64,000 bases of DNA, taken from contig OMZU01000013.1 in the NCBI GenBank assembly GCA_900315605.1, positions 30,220 through 94,219 of the forward strand, read 5' to 3'. The position numbers were made by a program, and so were the translations under genes. Position 1 is the stretch's first letter, and every line of letters begins with the position of its first letter. The DNA comes from an uncultured Eubacteriales bacterium. Its GTDB lineage: Bacteria; Bacillota; Clostridia; Oscillospirales; Acutalibacteraceae. Shown piece after piece: positions 1-8,362 of this stretch. The notes under the pieces were generated by a model. That model did no database searches. It was not told the DNA's origin and saw only the letters and a program-made list of their open reading frames with translations.

Positions 1-75
1 ATAAGTCTTATTATGCGTATTGACGGGTGGCGCGGCTTTTACTTGGCGCGCTGTCCTTTGACACTTTCAGGGTGA
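1..75 (+). CDS. 3' end of an unidentified gene (partial)
   Basis: An open frame runs in from the left edge and stops at TGA 73-75; only about 24 codons are visible, ending LARCPLTLSG. It is too short to identify. Its last bases contain the AGGG that serves as ribosome binding site for the LicD gene starting 5 bp later, which fits an upstream cotranscribed polysaccharide gene. It could equally be chance reading, so confidence is low. Confidence 0.35.
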   Translation: MSLIMRIDGWRGFYLARCPLTLSG

Positions 76-80
76 ATGAT

Positions 81-944
81 ATGAGTACAGAAACAGTTGA
101 GCTGCAAAAAAAGATCCTCGAGGTTTTTATCGAGGTAAAGAAAATCTGCGACAAACACAACATCCGTTATTTTGCCACAGGCGGAACCTGCATAGGCGCG
201 GTCAGGCATAACGGCTTTATCCCGTGGGACGACGACCTTGACATTGCCGTTCCGATAAATGATTTTGAAAGACTGACGGAGCTTTGCAAAAAGGAGCTCC
301 CAAAGCCCTTTGAGCTTTTTATTTGTCCGGATTACAAGCATAATCCGAATCCGTTTATTAAGGTTCATAATACCCAAACGACCTTTATTGAAAAATATGA
401 GCTTGACTATCCCGACGACTACAAGGGCGTTTTTATTGATATCTTTCCGCTTGCAGGCGTTCCTTCGGACACAAAAGAACGCAAAAGCTACAACAGAAGG
501 CTAAAGCTGCTCATTGCCCTAAACGACAAGTGGCACTACAGCCTGAGCAAATGCCCCGGAAAAAAGGGTATGCTGCTGTGGATTTTGACTTGTCCGCTGA
601 GACCGTTCGTTTCTCGCAGGTTCTGGGCTGACAAGCTCTATGAGTTTTATAACAAATATGATTTTGACAGCTATGACTACACCGGCTGCACATGGTCTCC
701 GGAAATTGAGAGATTAACTTTTCCGAAATCGTGGTTCGAGGGCTATACCGAGCTGCCGTTTGAAAACTCAAGCATGAGATGTCCTATTGATTACGACAGC
801 TTTTTGACTCAGCATTTCGGCGACTATATGAAGCTTCCGCCCGAATCCGAAAGACAGTGCCACGACAACGGCGGGATCGTTGACCTTGAAAAGCCGTTTT
901 CGTATTACGCAAAGAAATACAGAGAAACTGGCAGTGTGCGATAA
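81..944 (+). CDS. LicD family protein (phosphocholine/polyol-phosphate transferase-like)
   Basis: 287 residues. LicD proteins belong to the nucleotidyltransferase superfamily and attach phosphocholine or other phospho-substituents to surface glycans. The family signature is clear: a GGTCIGAVRH block near residues 34-43 followed by PWDDDLDI at 48-55, whose aspartates bind the metal/nucleotide. An earlier in-frame GTG at 27 exists, but ATG 81 is preferred because AGGG lies 7-8 bases upstream and the family normally starts shortly before this motif. The stop codon overlaps the start of the downstream flippase by one base, so the two are translationally coupled. This is probably the end of a capsule or teichoic/cell-wall polysaccharide operon entering from the left. 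The substrate cannot be told from sequence. Confidence 0.85.
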   Translation: MSTETVELQKKILEVFIEVKKICDKHNIRYFATGGTCIGAVRHNGFIPWDDDLDIAVPINDFERLTELCKKELPKPFELFICPDYKHNPNPFIKVHNTQTTFIEKYELDYPDDYKGVFIDIFPLAGVPSDTKERKSYNRRLKLLIALNDKWHYSLSKCPGKKGMLLWILTCPLRPFVSRRFWADKLYEFYNKYDFDSYDYTGCTWSPEIERLTFPKSWFEGYTELPFENSSMRCPIDYDSFLTQHFGDYMKLPPESERQCHDNGGIVDLEKPFSYYAKKYRETGSVR

Positions 945-2407
945 TGGAGAAGATCAGAAAGCTAACATCAAAATATAACAGCCTGCCGGCTCAGGTCAGG
1001 GCTTCGCTCTGGTTTTTGATCTGCTCGTTTTTGCAAAAGGGGATCTCGGTGATATCAACGCCGATCTTCACCAGGCTGATGACAACGACAGAATTCGGCA
1101 ACTACAACGTTTTTAATTCATGGTTGGAAATTATTGCGATCTTCGTCTCGTTCAACCTTTCCTACGGCGTATATGTTCAGGGACTGGTCAAATTCAGCGA
1201 TGACAACAAGATTTTTTCTTCGACCATGCAAGGACTTTCGCTCACGCTTTGCAGCGCGTGGACGGTGATTTATTTGCTGTTCCGTGAGTTTTGGAACGGG
1301 CTTTTTTCACTGACTACGGTGCAAATGCTTTGTATGCTGGTCATGATATGGACAACGGCGGCGTTTCAGTTTTGGTCGGCAGATCAGCGTTGGAAGCTAA
1401 AATACCGAATGCTTGTGATGATAACCCTGCTGGTTTCGTTCCTAAAGCCGGCGTTGGGCGTGGCTCTTGTCATTTTTGCCGACGACAAGGTGACGGCGCG
1501 AATTTTTGCGATAGCACTTGTTCAGGTCATCGGTTATACCTGGGCTTTCTTTGTCCAGATGAAAAGGGGCAAAAAATTCTTTTCAAAGAATTATTGGCTC
1601 TATTCATTAAAATTCAATCTTCCGCTGATACCGCACTATCTGTCTCAAATCGTGCTGACCTCCTCGGATAGGATCATGATAAGCCGAATGGTGGGCGAAT
1701 CCGAGGCAGGTATCTACAGTCTGGCATATTCTGTTTCGATGATAATGACCTTGTTCAACATCGCGCTGAACCAGACCCTCAACCCATGGATCTACACCAA
1801 AATCAAAGAAAAGCGCGTTGGAGATATCGCCGGAGTTGCCTACAGCTCGCTTGCGGTTGTCGGCATGGTAAACCTCCTTTTGATCGTGCTCGCACCCGAG
1901 GCGATAGCGATTTTTGCTCCGCCGAAATACTCCGAGGCGATATGGATAGTTCCGCCCGTAGCTTTGAGCTGCTACGCAACATATCTCTATGATCTGTTCG
2001 CAAAGTTCCAGTTTTATTTTGAAAAAACCGTATTTATTATGATAGCGAGCGTGTTCTGCGCGATACTCAACGTCGCGTTGAATTTTGTGTTTATCGGCTT
2101 GTTCGGCTACATCGCCGCCGGATACACAACGCTTTTCTGCTATATTGTTTTTGTGTTCGGTCACTACTTCTTTATGCGAAGGGTTTGCAGGCAGTATCTC
2201 GACGGCGCGAGAGTCTACGACTTGAGGATCCTTGTCGGAATGTCGCTGGGCTTTATGGCGGCAGGAATGTTGATGCTGTTTACCTACAACTACACCTTTA
2301 TAAGATACGGCATCGTTGCGGCGGCTTTGATCGCGCTGATAATCAAGCGCAAGAGCGTTATCGCCATGGTCAAAAAATTTGCCTCGTTCAGAAAGGCTTC
2401 CAAATAA
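944..2407 (+). CDS. Oligosaccharide flippase family protein (Wzx-like)
   Basis: 487 residues, almost entirely hydrophobic, with about 12-14 predicted membrane helices beginning near residue 20. The pattern matches the MOP/MATE polysaccharide-exporter group, which moves undecaprenyl-linked oligosaccharides across the membrane. Conserved features include the N-terminal ISTPIFTRLMTTTEFG segment and the TSSDRIMIS motif near residue 240, both typical of Wzx-type flippases. The start ATG shares one base with the stop of the LicD gene, implying one transcript. It ends before a strong bidirectional hairpin at 2445-2482, which closes the operon. The exact exported glycan is unknown. Confidence 0.9.
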   Translation: MEKIRKLTSKYNSLPAQVRASLWFLICSFLQKGISVISTPIFTRLMTTTEFGNYNVFNSWLEIIAIFVSFNLSYGVYVQGLVKFSDDNKIFSSTMQGLSLTLCSAWTVIYLLFREFWNGLFSLTTVQMLCMLVMIWTTAAFQFWSADQRWKLKYRMLVMITLLVSFLKPALGVALVIFADDKVTARIFAIALVQVIGYTWAFFVQMKRGKKFFSKNYWLYSLKFNLPLIPHYLSQIVLTSSDRIMISRMVGESEAGIYSLAYSVSMIMTLFNIALNQTLNPWIYTKIKEKRVGDIAGVAYSSLAVVGMVNLLLIVLAPEAIAIFAPPKYSEAIWIVPPVALSCYATYLYDLFAKFQFYFEKTVFIMIASVFCAILNVALNFVFIGLFGYIAAGYTTLFCYIVFVFGHYFFMRRVCRQYLDGARVYDLRILVGMSLGFMAAGMLMLFTYNYTFIRYGIVAAALIALIIKRKSVIAMVKKFASFRKASK

Positions 2408-2444
2408 GATATAATTCTATTAAGGAATATTAACACACAAAAAC

Positions 2445-2490
2445 CGGTCGGTCAAATCCCATGCTTTGGGCTTGACCGACCGTTACTTTT
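2445..2490. terminator. Bidirectional terminator between flippase and ung
   Basis: Perfect 11-bp inverted repeat CGGTCGGTCAA (2445-2455) / TTGACCGACCG (2472-2482), with an inner CCC/GGG pair and T-rich DNA after it on the + strand and A-rich DNA on the other side. It lies between convergent genes and probably terminates both. Confidence 0.8.
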
Positions 2491-2507
2491 TGAATATATA
2501 TTTTTTG

Positions 2508-3215
2508 CTAAAGCTTCCAGTTTATCGGCTCTGCTCCCATATTTATGAGCAGCTCGTTTGCTTTGCCAAAGGGCTTGCTGCCAAAGAACGGCGGTAGCGC
2601 GGTGTTCTTTTTGTTTGCCGAAAGCGGCGAGGGGTGAGTTGAGGCGAGCACCGCCTTTGTATTGGGCAAGTAAGAATCGCCGCAGTCCGAAATATTTTTT
2701 TCGACCAGGCTTTTTGCCTGCATACCCCAGCAGATAAAAACCACCGGCTCAGGAAGAGCCAGGCAGAGCCTGATTATTCCGTTTGTCACCCTGTCCCAGC
2801 CAAGCTTTTTGTGAGAATTTGCCTTGTGCTCCTCGACCGTAAGAACGGTATTGAGCAGCAAAACGCCGCGGTTCGCCCAAGGGGTGAGGTCGCCTGACTC
2901 CGGGGCAGGATAGCCCAAATCAGCCTCCAGTTCCTTAAAAATATTGTTGAGCGAGCGCGGCTTTTTTACTCCCTCGGGTACGGAAAACGACAGCCCCATA
3001 GCCTGGTTTGGCTCGTGATAGGGGTCTTGCCCCAAGATCACAGCCTTGACGTTTGACGGGCTGACCGCCGAAAGTGCGGCAAAAACCTTGTCGGATGGGG
3101 GATAAACAGTTTTTCCCTCCGTGCGCATTTGGTCTGTTTTGTCTTTAAGCTCCTGCGCGGCAAGCTTGATCTCACTGCCGAGCAGGGAAAACCATTCGTT
3201 TATATTGTCAGTCAT
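2508..3215 (-). CDS. ung: Uracil-DNA glycosylase, family 1
   Basis: 235 residues, the usual length for family 1 UDG. It removes uracil from DNA to start base-excision repair. The water-activating loop GQDPYH is at residues 62-67 (catalytic Asp64), and the DNA-intercalation/catalytic loop HPSPLS is at 194-199 (His194). Both are intact, so an active enzyme is expected. ATG 3215 is preceded by AAGGCGGTG. The gene stands alone, convergent with the flippase and divergent from the M16 peptidase pair. Confidence 0.96.
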   Translation of the reverse strand: MTDNINEWFSLLGSEIKLAAQELKDKTDQMRTEGKTVYPPSDKVFAALSAVSPSNVKAVILGQDPYHEPNQAMGLSFSVPEGVKKPRSLNNIFKELEADLGYPAPESGDLTPWANRGVLLLNTVLTVEEHKANSHKKLGWDRVTNGIIRLCLALPEPVVFICWGMQAKSLVEKNISDCGDSYLPNTKAVLASTHPSPLSANKKNTALPPFFGSKPFGKANELLINMGAEPINWKL

Positions 3216-3370
3216 TTTGACACCGCCTTAAGTTTTTATAATCCTATTATATATGATCGCGGCAAAAAATCAATGAATATAAGACCGAAATTTAAAAAAA
3301 GCTTTTATATTCTCTTTTTTTGTGATATACTAAGTTTAAATATGCAAAAATGAACTTTGGAGTTGATAAA

Positions 3371-4636
3371 ATGAATGATATAATCAGAAAAGAAATTGCC
3401 GACGGCGTGTTTTTTAACAGCGTCAGCGACAGCCGTTTTAAGACCATGAGGATAACGGCAAATATAATTACTCCGCTTTCGGCTCAGACCGCCTCGGAAA
3501 ACGCCCTGCTGTGCGGTATCTTGTCGCGCTCCTGCAAGGCTTATCCTGATTTTACCGCGCTTTCGCGAAAACTCGCCTTTTTGTACGGCGCGGACATCAA
3601 CACCTCGGTCAGCAAGGGCGGCGACAGACAGATTTTGGGCATTTCCGCCTCGGGACTTGACGACCGCTACGCGCTTGACGGCGAAAGCATTTCCGAGGAG
3701 CTGTCTCAGCTTTTGTGCGGCGTTATTTTTGAACCCAATCTCAGCGGAGAATCCTTTGTTGAAGAAGAGGTCGAGCAGGAAAGACGCCAGCTTCTTGACG
3801 TTATCGACAGCGAATTCAACGAAAAGAGGATCTACGCCAACGGTCAGATGATAAAGCATATGTGCGAGGGCGAGACCTTTGGGATAAAGCGTTACGGAAC
3901 CGCTGAAAAAATAAAGGAGGCTACTCCGGCTTCGCTCTTCAAGGCGTGGCAAAGGCTGCTTGAGACCGCTTCCTTTGAGATCATGTACATCGGCGACAGC
4001 TCGCCCGACAAGGCTGAGGAGGTTTTCAGAGCTGCCTTTGAAAAAATCAGCCGCAAGCCGCAGAAAATCGAGGTGTCAAACATCCGCAGGGCAGAGAGCG
4101 TAAAGCGCGTTTCCGAGGAAATGGAGCTTTCGCAGTCAAAGCTTGTTATGGGCTTTCGCACCGACTGCGCCGAGCCCGACCCCGAGGTGAACGCCGAGAG
4201 GGTGATGTGCGCTATCCTCGGCGGAACGGCAAGCTCAAAGCTGTTTTGCAACGTTCGCGAAAAGCAGAGCCTTTGCTACTACTGCGCCTCGCGCTATGAC
4301 CGCCAAAAGGGTATAATGATCGTTGACAGCGGCGTTGAGGGCGAAAATATCGAAAAAGCGGAAAAGGGCATATTAAAAGAGATCGAGGACATGCAAAACG
4401 GAAATATCACCGATTTTGAGCTTGAATCCGCAAAGATGGCTATTGTCAATTCGTTCTCATCAACCAACGATACCGTGGGCGGAATAGACGCATGGTACAC
4501 AAACCAGCTTTTTGACAAGAGCTTCAAGTCGATCGAAGAGGTTTCAAAGATGATAAACGCCGTGACCAAAGACGAGGTAGTTGCGGCAGCCAAAAAGCTG
4601 ACCCTTGATACCGTTTATGTGTTAAAGAACAAGTGA
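3371..4636 (+). CDS. M16 family peptidase homologue lacking the zinc motif (YmfF-like)
   Basis: 421 residues from ATG 3371, chosen over ATG 3350 because GGAG sits about 8 bases before it. The fold-level pattern is that of an insulinase/pitrilysin-type protein (conserved REKQSLCYYCASRYD near the C-terminal half). The catalytic HxxEH is absent: where it should lie the sequence reads NALLCGILSRSC. In Bacillus the neighbouring ymfF/ymfH genes show the same arrangement, an inactive subunit beside an active one. The next gene starts 10 bp downstream and keeps HYLEH, so a heterodimeric peptidase is the natural inference. A chaperone-like role for this subunit alone is possible. Confidence 0.85.
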   Translation: MNDIIRKEIADGVFFNSVSDSRFKTMRITANIITPLSAQTASENALLCGILSRSCKAYPDFTALSRKLAFLYGADINTSVSKGGDRQILGISASGLDDRYALDGESISEELSQLLCGVIFEPNLSGESFVEEEVEQERRQLLDVIDSEFNEKRIYANGQMIKHMCEGETFGIKRYGTAEKIKEATPASLFKAWQRLLETASFEIMYIGDSSPDKAEEVFRAAFEKISRKPQKIEVSNIRRAESVKRVSEEMELSQSKLVMGFRTDCAEPDPEVNAERVMCAILGGTASSKLFCNVREKQSLCYYCASRYDRQKGIMIVDSGVEGENIEKAEKGILKEIEDMQNGNITDFELESAKMAIVNSFSSTNDTVGGIDAWYTNQLFDKSFKSIEEVSKMINAVTKDEVVAAAKKLTLDTVYVLKNK

Positions 4637-4646
4637 GGTGTGAACA

Positions 4647-5924
4647 ATGAATATCCAGGAAATCAAGTCCGAACGCGCGCATGACAGCTACTACAAAATC
4701 ACCCATGATTCCGGGCTGACTATTTTTGTTTATCCCAAGCAGGGCTACAAATCCGCCTATGCGATCTTCGGAACAAAATACGGCAGCATCAACACCTGCT
4801 TCTCGCTTGACGGCGGCGAAAAAATCACTGTTCCCGACGGGATCGCTCATTATCTTGAGCACAAGCTTTTTGAGAGCGAGGACGGCGACGCCTTTGCAAG
4901 ATACGCCAAAACCGGCGCGAACGCCAACGCTTATACAAGCTTTGAAAAAACCTGCTACCTGTTCTCGTGTACAGACAGGTTTGACGAGAGCTTTGAGATC
5001 CTGCTGGACTTTGTTCAGAATCCCTATTTTACGGCTCAGACAGTCGCCAAGGAGCAGGGCATCATCGGTCAGGAAATCAAGATGTACGACGATTCCCCCG
5101 ACTGGCGCGTGATGTTCAATATGCTGGGCGGCATGTATCACAACCACCCGGTAAAAATCGACATCGCCGGCACAGTTGAAAGTATTGCCGAAATCACGGC
5201 TGAAAAGCTGTATGATATATACAACGTGTTCTACAATTTGAACAATATGGTGCTTTGCGTTTCGGGCAATGTAACGGTTGAGCAGGTGCTCAAAACCGCC
5301 GACAAAATGCTGAAGCCCTGTGAAAAGCACACTATCCAAAACTTCTTCAAGGACGAGCCGCGCGAGATCGCTCAGCCGTATGTTGAGCAGAATTTTCAGG
5401 TTTCGATGCCTCTGTTTAATTTGGGCTTCAAGGAAAGCTCGGAGCCGCTCGGCACCCGGCAGCTTGCTCAGACCGACATTTTGCTCTCGCTTTTGGCTTC
5501 TCCCACAAGCAGACTTTACCGCAGCCTGATGGACGAAAAGCTGATAAACAGCAGCTTCTCCTATGAGCTGTTTGACGGCCCGGGCTATTGCGCAATAATC
5601 TTCGGCGGCGAATCGCGCGCCCCCAAGCAGGCGGCTGAAATGATAAAAAGCTACATTTCCAAGATGAAGAACGAGGGAATCGACAAGGAAGAATTTGAAA
5701 TCGCGCAAAGAGCAGTTTACGGCGACGCGATCTCCTCGCTGAATAATGTAAGCTCGATCTCAAACGCGATCACCGACCACTATTTCGGCGGCACCGAGCT
5801 GTTTGCCTATATCGACGCGGTCGCTCAAACAAGCGTTGAGGACGTTACAAACAGGCTTACTCAGGTTCTCGACGTTAACAACTGCACGCTGTCTGTTGTA
5901 AAGAGCAGCGAAACAGAGGTGTGA
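4647..5924 (+). CDS. M16 family zinc metallopeptidase (YmfH-like)
   Basis: 425 residues. The zinc-binding and catalytic motif HYLEH is at residues 68-72, with the downstream acidic residues expected in an inverted-zincin peptidase. GAGGTGTG precedes ATG 4647. It follows the inactive M16 homologue by 10 bp and is followed by lgt after one base, so the three genes are very likely one transcript. Homologues process peptides in the cytoplasm; the substrate here is unknown. The catalytic residues are intact and length is normal for single-unit M16 proteins. Confidence 0.9.
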   Translation: MNIQEIKSERAHDSYYKITHDSGLTIFVYPKQGYKSAYAIFGTKYGSINTCFSLDGGEKITVPDGIAHYLEHKLFESEDGDAFARYAKTGANANAYTSFEKTCYLFSCTDRFDESFEILLDFVQNPYFTAQTVAKEQGIIGQEIKMYDDSPDWRVMFNMLGGMYHNHPVKIDIAGTVESIAEITAEKLYDIYNVFYNLNNMVLCVSGNVTVEQVLKTADKMLKPCEKHTIQNFFKDEPREIAQPYVEQNFQVSMPLFNLGFKESSEPLGTRQLAQTDILLSLLASPTSRLYRSLMDEKLINSSFSYELFDGPGYCAIIFGGESRAPKQAAEMIKSYISKMKNEGIDKEEFEIAQRAVYGDAISSLNNVSSISNAITDHYFGGTELFAYIDAVAQTSVEDVTNRLTQVLDVNNCTLSVVKSSETEV

Positions 5925-5925
5925 T

Positions 5926-6813
5926 ATGGAGCAGTTTCATGTCCGCTTTCCGGGGCTGGGGCTTGAATTTGATATAAACAGGATCGCCTTTCAGCTCGGA
6001 GATTTCAAGGTTTACTGGTACGGACTTATAATCATGACAGGGCTTCTGCTTGCCGTGCTCTATGCATGGCGAAGCGCGGAGCGTTACAAGGTGAATTTTA
6101 ACAAGCTTTTCAATTGTATACTCGCCGGGCTGGTTTGCGGTATCGTTGGGGCAAGGCTGTATTTTTGCCTGTTCAAGTGGGATTATTACGGAAGCCACCC
6201 GATCGAGATCTTGCACATCAACAACGGCGGACTGGCGATCTACGGCGGAATAATCGGCGCGCTGGGCGGCGGACTGCTTGTTGCAAAGCTGCAAAAGATG
6301 AAGTTTTTGCCTGTGCTCGACATAACCATGATGGGCTTTTTGCTCGGCCAGGGAATCGGCAGATGGGGCAATTTTACCAACCAAGAGGCGTTTGGAACGC
6401 AGACCGACCTGCCGTGGCGAATGATAAGCGAAAACACCATCATAGACGGCTTGAACGTCGCTGTACACCCGTGCTTTTTGTACGAATCGCTGTGGTGTCT
6501 GCTCGGGTTTGCGATCCTGCATTTTTACGGAAAATACAGACAAAAATATCCCGGACAGATTTTTTATTGCTATCTGGTGTGGTACGGCTTTGAGAGAACC
6601 GTAGTTGAGGGCTTGAGAACGGACAGCCTGTATCTTCCGTTTCAGATTTTTTCAATGGATATCAGGATATCTCAGGCGGTATCGTTTGTAATATTTATAA
6701 TAGGAATCGTGTTATTATTCCTGAACAGAAAAAAGGAGGACAAATATTATGCAAATTATAGACGGAAAAAAGGTATCGGCAGAAGTAAAAGAGCAAGTAA
6801 GAAAGCAGGTTGA
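5926..6813 (+). CDS. lgt: Prolipoprotein diacylglyceryl transferase
   Basis: 295 residues, multi-pass membrane enzyme. It transfers diacylglyceryl from phosphatidylglycerol to the lipobox cysteine of prolipoproteins. Characteristic motifs are visible: GGLAIYGG at residues 101-108 and the Lgt signature GRWGNFTNQE at 145-154, with the essential arginine at 146. About seven membrane helices are expected. The last 22 codons overlap the start of folD by 65 bp; that part encodes a basic cytoplasmic tail rich in Lys/Arg. GAGGTG precedes the start. Confidence 0.95.
   Translation: MEQFHVRFPGLGLEFDINRIAFQLGDFKVYWYGLIIMTGLLLAVLYAWRSAERYKVNFNKLFNCILAGLVCGIVGARLYFCLFKWDYYGSHPIEILHINNGGLAIYGGIIGALGGGLLVAKLQKMKFLPVLDITMMGFLLGQGIGRWGNFTNQEAFGTQTDLPWRMISENTIIDGLNVAVHPCFLYESLWCLLGFAILHFYGKYRQKYPGQIFYCYLVWYGFERTVVEGLRTDSLYLPFQIFSMDIRISQAVSFVIFIIGIVLLFLNRKKEDKYYANYRRKKGIGRSKRASKKAG
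6733..6739 (+). promoter_or_regulatory. Strong folD ribosome binding site inside lgt
   Basis: AAGGAGG lies 9 bases before the folD ATG at 6749, inside the lgt coding region. It fixes the folD start and shows that the 65-bp lgt/folD overlap is real. Confidence 0.8.
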
Positions 6814-7603
6814 GGAGCTCAAGGCGGCTCACGGCATAACACCCGGACTTGCGGTAGTTATCGTCGGCGACGACCCGGCTTCAAGGGTTTATGTAAACAA
6901 CAAGAAAAAGGCGTGCGAGGTAGTGGGCTTTAAGTCCGAGGAATACGCGCTGCCTGCCGAGACGACCCAGGAGGAGCTTCTCGCGCTTGTTGAAAAGCTC
7001 AACGACAAGGCTGACATCAACGGCATCCTTGTGCAGCTTCCGCTTCCAAAGCATCTTGACGACAAGGCGGTTATCGAGGCTATCAATCCGCAAAAGGATG
7101 TTGACGCCTTCCACGCCGTAAACGTGGGCAAGATCATGCTGGGAGAATACGACTTTTTGCCCTGCACCCCTGCCGGCGTAATGGAAATGCTGCACTCGTA
7201 TGATATCCAGGTAAGCGGCAAAAACTGCGTTGTTATCGGAAGAAGCAACATCGTGGGCAAGCCTATGGCAATGCTTTTGCTGCACGAAAACGGCACAGTG
7301 ACGATTTGCCACAGCCGCACTCAGAATCTTGCCGAGGTCTGCGCTCGTGCTGATATCCTTGTTGCGGCAGTCGGCAAGCCAAAGTTTGTGACAGCCGATA
7401 TGGTCAAGGAGGGCGCGGTCGTTATCGACGTCGGCATGGACAGAGACGAAAACGGCAAGCTCTGCGGCGACGTTGACTTTGAGAACGTCAAGGACAAGTG
7501 CTCCTACATAACCCCGGTTCCCGGCGGCGTGGGTCCTATGACGATCGCGACGCTTATGAAAAACACCCTAAAGGCGTGCAAATTGCAGAACGGATTGGAT
7601 TAA
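6749..7603 (+). CDS. folD: Bifunctional methylenetetrahydrofolate dehydrogenase / cyclohydrolase
   Basis: 284 residues, standard length. FolD interconverts 5,10-methylene-, methenyl- and 10-formyl-tetrahydrofolate with NADP. Visible hallmarks: the YVxxKxxAC-type block around YVNNKKKACE near residue 50 (catalytic Tyr/Lys), DVDAFH near residue 120, the nucleotide-binding GRSNIVGKPMA near residue 164, and the C-terminal PGGVGPMTIATL. The start overlaps the end of lgt and follows an AAGGAGG. Downstream, an array of repeats begins within 12 bp of its stop. Confidence 0.96.
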   Translation: MQIIDGKKVSAEVKEQVRKQVEELKAAHGITPGLAVVIVGDDPASRVYVNNKKKACEVVGFKSEEYALPAETTQEELLALVEKLNDKADINGILVQLPLPKHLDDKAVIEAINPQKDVDAFHAVNVGKIMLGEYDFLPCTPAGVMEMLHSYDIQVSGKNCVVIGRSNIVGKPMAMLLLHENGTVTICHSRTQNLAEVCARADILVAAVGKPKFVTADMVKEGAVVIDVGMDRDENGKLCGDVDFENVKDKCSYITPVPGGVGPMTIATLMKNTLKACKLQNGLD

Positions 7604-7618
7604 TTTTAATGGACAATT

Positions 7619-7728
7619 CAGACCGTGCAAAAACACGATATATAAAAACGCATCATACTATATATTGAGTTTTTATTGATTATTATCAACGTTATATATC
7701 TATATATAGAACGTTTTAGCACAGTCTG
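7619..7728. mobile_element. 110-bp AT-rich MITE-like element nested in a family B repeat
   Basis: Terminal inverted repeats CAGACCGTGCAAAAAC (left) and GTTTTAGCACAGTCTG (right) match at 14 of 16 positions; the interior is very A/T-rich. AATT flanks both sides (7615-7618 and 7729-7732) and may be a target duplication or part of the palindrome. The flanks GGAC-AATT and AATT-GACAATTG join into the GACAATTGACAATGG tract that bounds other family B repeats, so this element seems to have inserted into one. Only one copy was noticed in the window. Confidence 0.6.
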
Positions 7729-7732
7729 AATT

Positions 7733-7822
7733 GACAATTGACAATGGACAATTTTGGTCGGGAAGATAGATTTTTGCCATAAAAAACGTTTGTTCCCGAC
7801 TGTATAAATATGGTGCTAAATC
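7733..7822. repeat. Family B repeat, single arm (copy 1)
   Basis: Begins with the GACAATTGACAATGGACAAT tract, then GGTCGGGAAGATAGA and the inner arm motif TTTGTTCCCGACTGTA. The same arm recurs near 10.8-11.1, 15.7, 27.6, 41.8, 44.0, 50.4 and 58.4 kb. This copy has only the left arm. Confidence 0.8.
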
Positions 7823-7895
7823 AACTTTTCCCAAAAACGTAGTTTCCCGAAGCAGGCATTTTCGGGCAACCGACGTTTGAATCAGCACCGAGCTT
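7823..7895. repeat. Family C repeat (GGCATTTTCGGGC type)
   Basis: Contains CCCAAAAACGTAGTTTCCC then GGCATTTTCGGGCAACCGAC and GTTTGAATCAGC, matching blocks near 44.9 kb, 50.7 kb and in inverted form 51.7 kb. It lies directly before the rplU promoter. Confidence 0.6.
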
Positions 7896-7928
7896 TCAGC
7901 TCGGCTTAAAAAGCTCGGAGTAAAAAAC

Positions 7929-7957
7929 TTGACAAGATGGGATTGTTGTGGTATAGT
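7929..7957 (+). promoter_or_regulatory. Promoter of the rplU-prp-rpmA operon
   Basis: TTGACA (7929-7934), 17-bp spacer, TATAGT (7952-7957): near-consensus sigma-A promoter upstream of the L21 leader. Confidence 0.8.
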
Positions 7958-7962
7958 ATATA

Positions 7963-8046
7963 AGCCGCGTATTGTGGGCAGGCGTGCGTGCGCCCAAAAG
8001 CGAGTTTATCCGCCCACAGATAGCGAGCCCTAATAAAAGGATGGTA
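7963..8046 (+). promoter_or_regulatory. Ribosomal protein L21 leader
   Basis: An untranslated leader of about 85 nt precedes rplU. It folds with an outer stem TGTGGGC (7973-7979) / GCCCACA (8012-8018) enclosing a GC-rich internal hairpin around GCGTGCGTGCGC. Position and structure fit the L21 leader known from Firmicutes, by which L21 is thought to autoregulate its operon. Assignment rests on location and helices, not on a covariance-model search. Confidence 0.65.
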
Positions 8047-8051
8047 AAAAA

Positions 8052-8360
8052 ATGTACGCAGTTATTCAGACAGGCGGCAAGCAGTACAAGGTGACCAAGG
8101 ACGAGGTTATCTTTATTGAGAAGCTTGACGTTGAAGCACAGGATAAGGTGACCTTTGACGTTGTTGCAATTGGCACAGACGACGGCATCAAGGTTGGAAA
8201 TCCGCTCCTCAGCGGCGCGAAGGTTACAGCCGAGGTTGTTAAGAACGGTAAGGGCAAGAAGATCAGAGTTGCTACTTACAAGCCTAAAAAGGGCGAGAAG
8301 AGAACCAAGGGTCACAGACAGCCTTACACACAGGTTAAGATCACTTCTATCGAAGCCTGA
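8052..8360 (+). CDS. rplU: 50S ribosomal protein L21
   Basis: 102 residues, full length, beginning MYAVIQTGGKQYKV and ending in the typical basic block with KKGEKRTKGHRQPYT. It binds 23S rRNA in the large subunit. It is first in the classic Firmicutes operon rplU-prp-rpmA, 2 bp ahead of prp, behind an apparent autoregulatory leader. Confidence 0.98.
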   Translation: MYAVIQTGGKQYKVTKDEVIFIEKLDVEAQDKVTFDVVAIGTDDGIKVGNPLLSGAKVTAEVVKNGKGKKIRVATYKPKKGEKRTKGHRQPYTQVKITSIEA

Positions 8361-8362
8361 TT

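Noticed and set aside
1607-2164. 185-codon open frame on the minus strand within the flippase gene
   Set aside because: It is opposite a convincing membrane-protein gene, has no recognisable domain and no proper binding site; the same applies to the long antisense frames in ligA, glgB, nrdD and the M16 genes.
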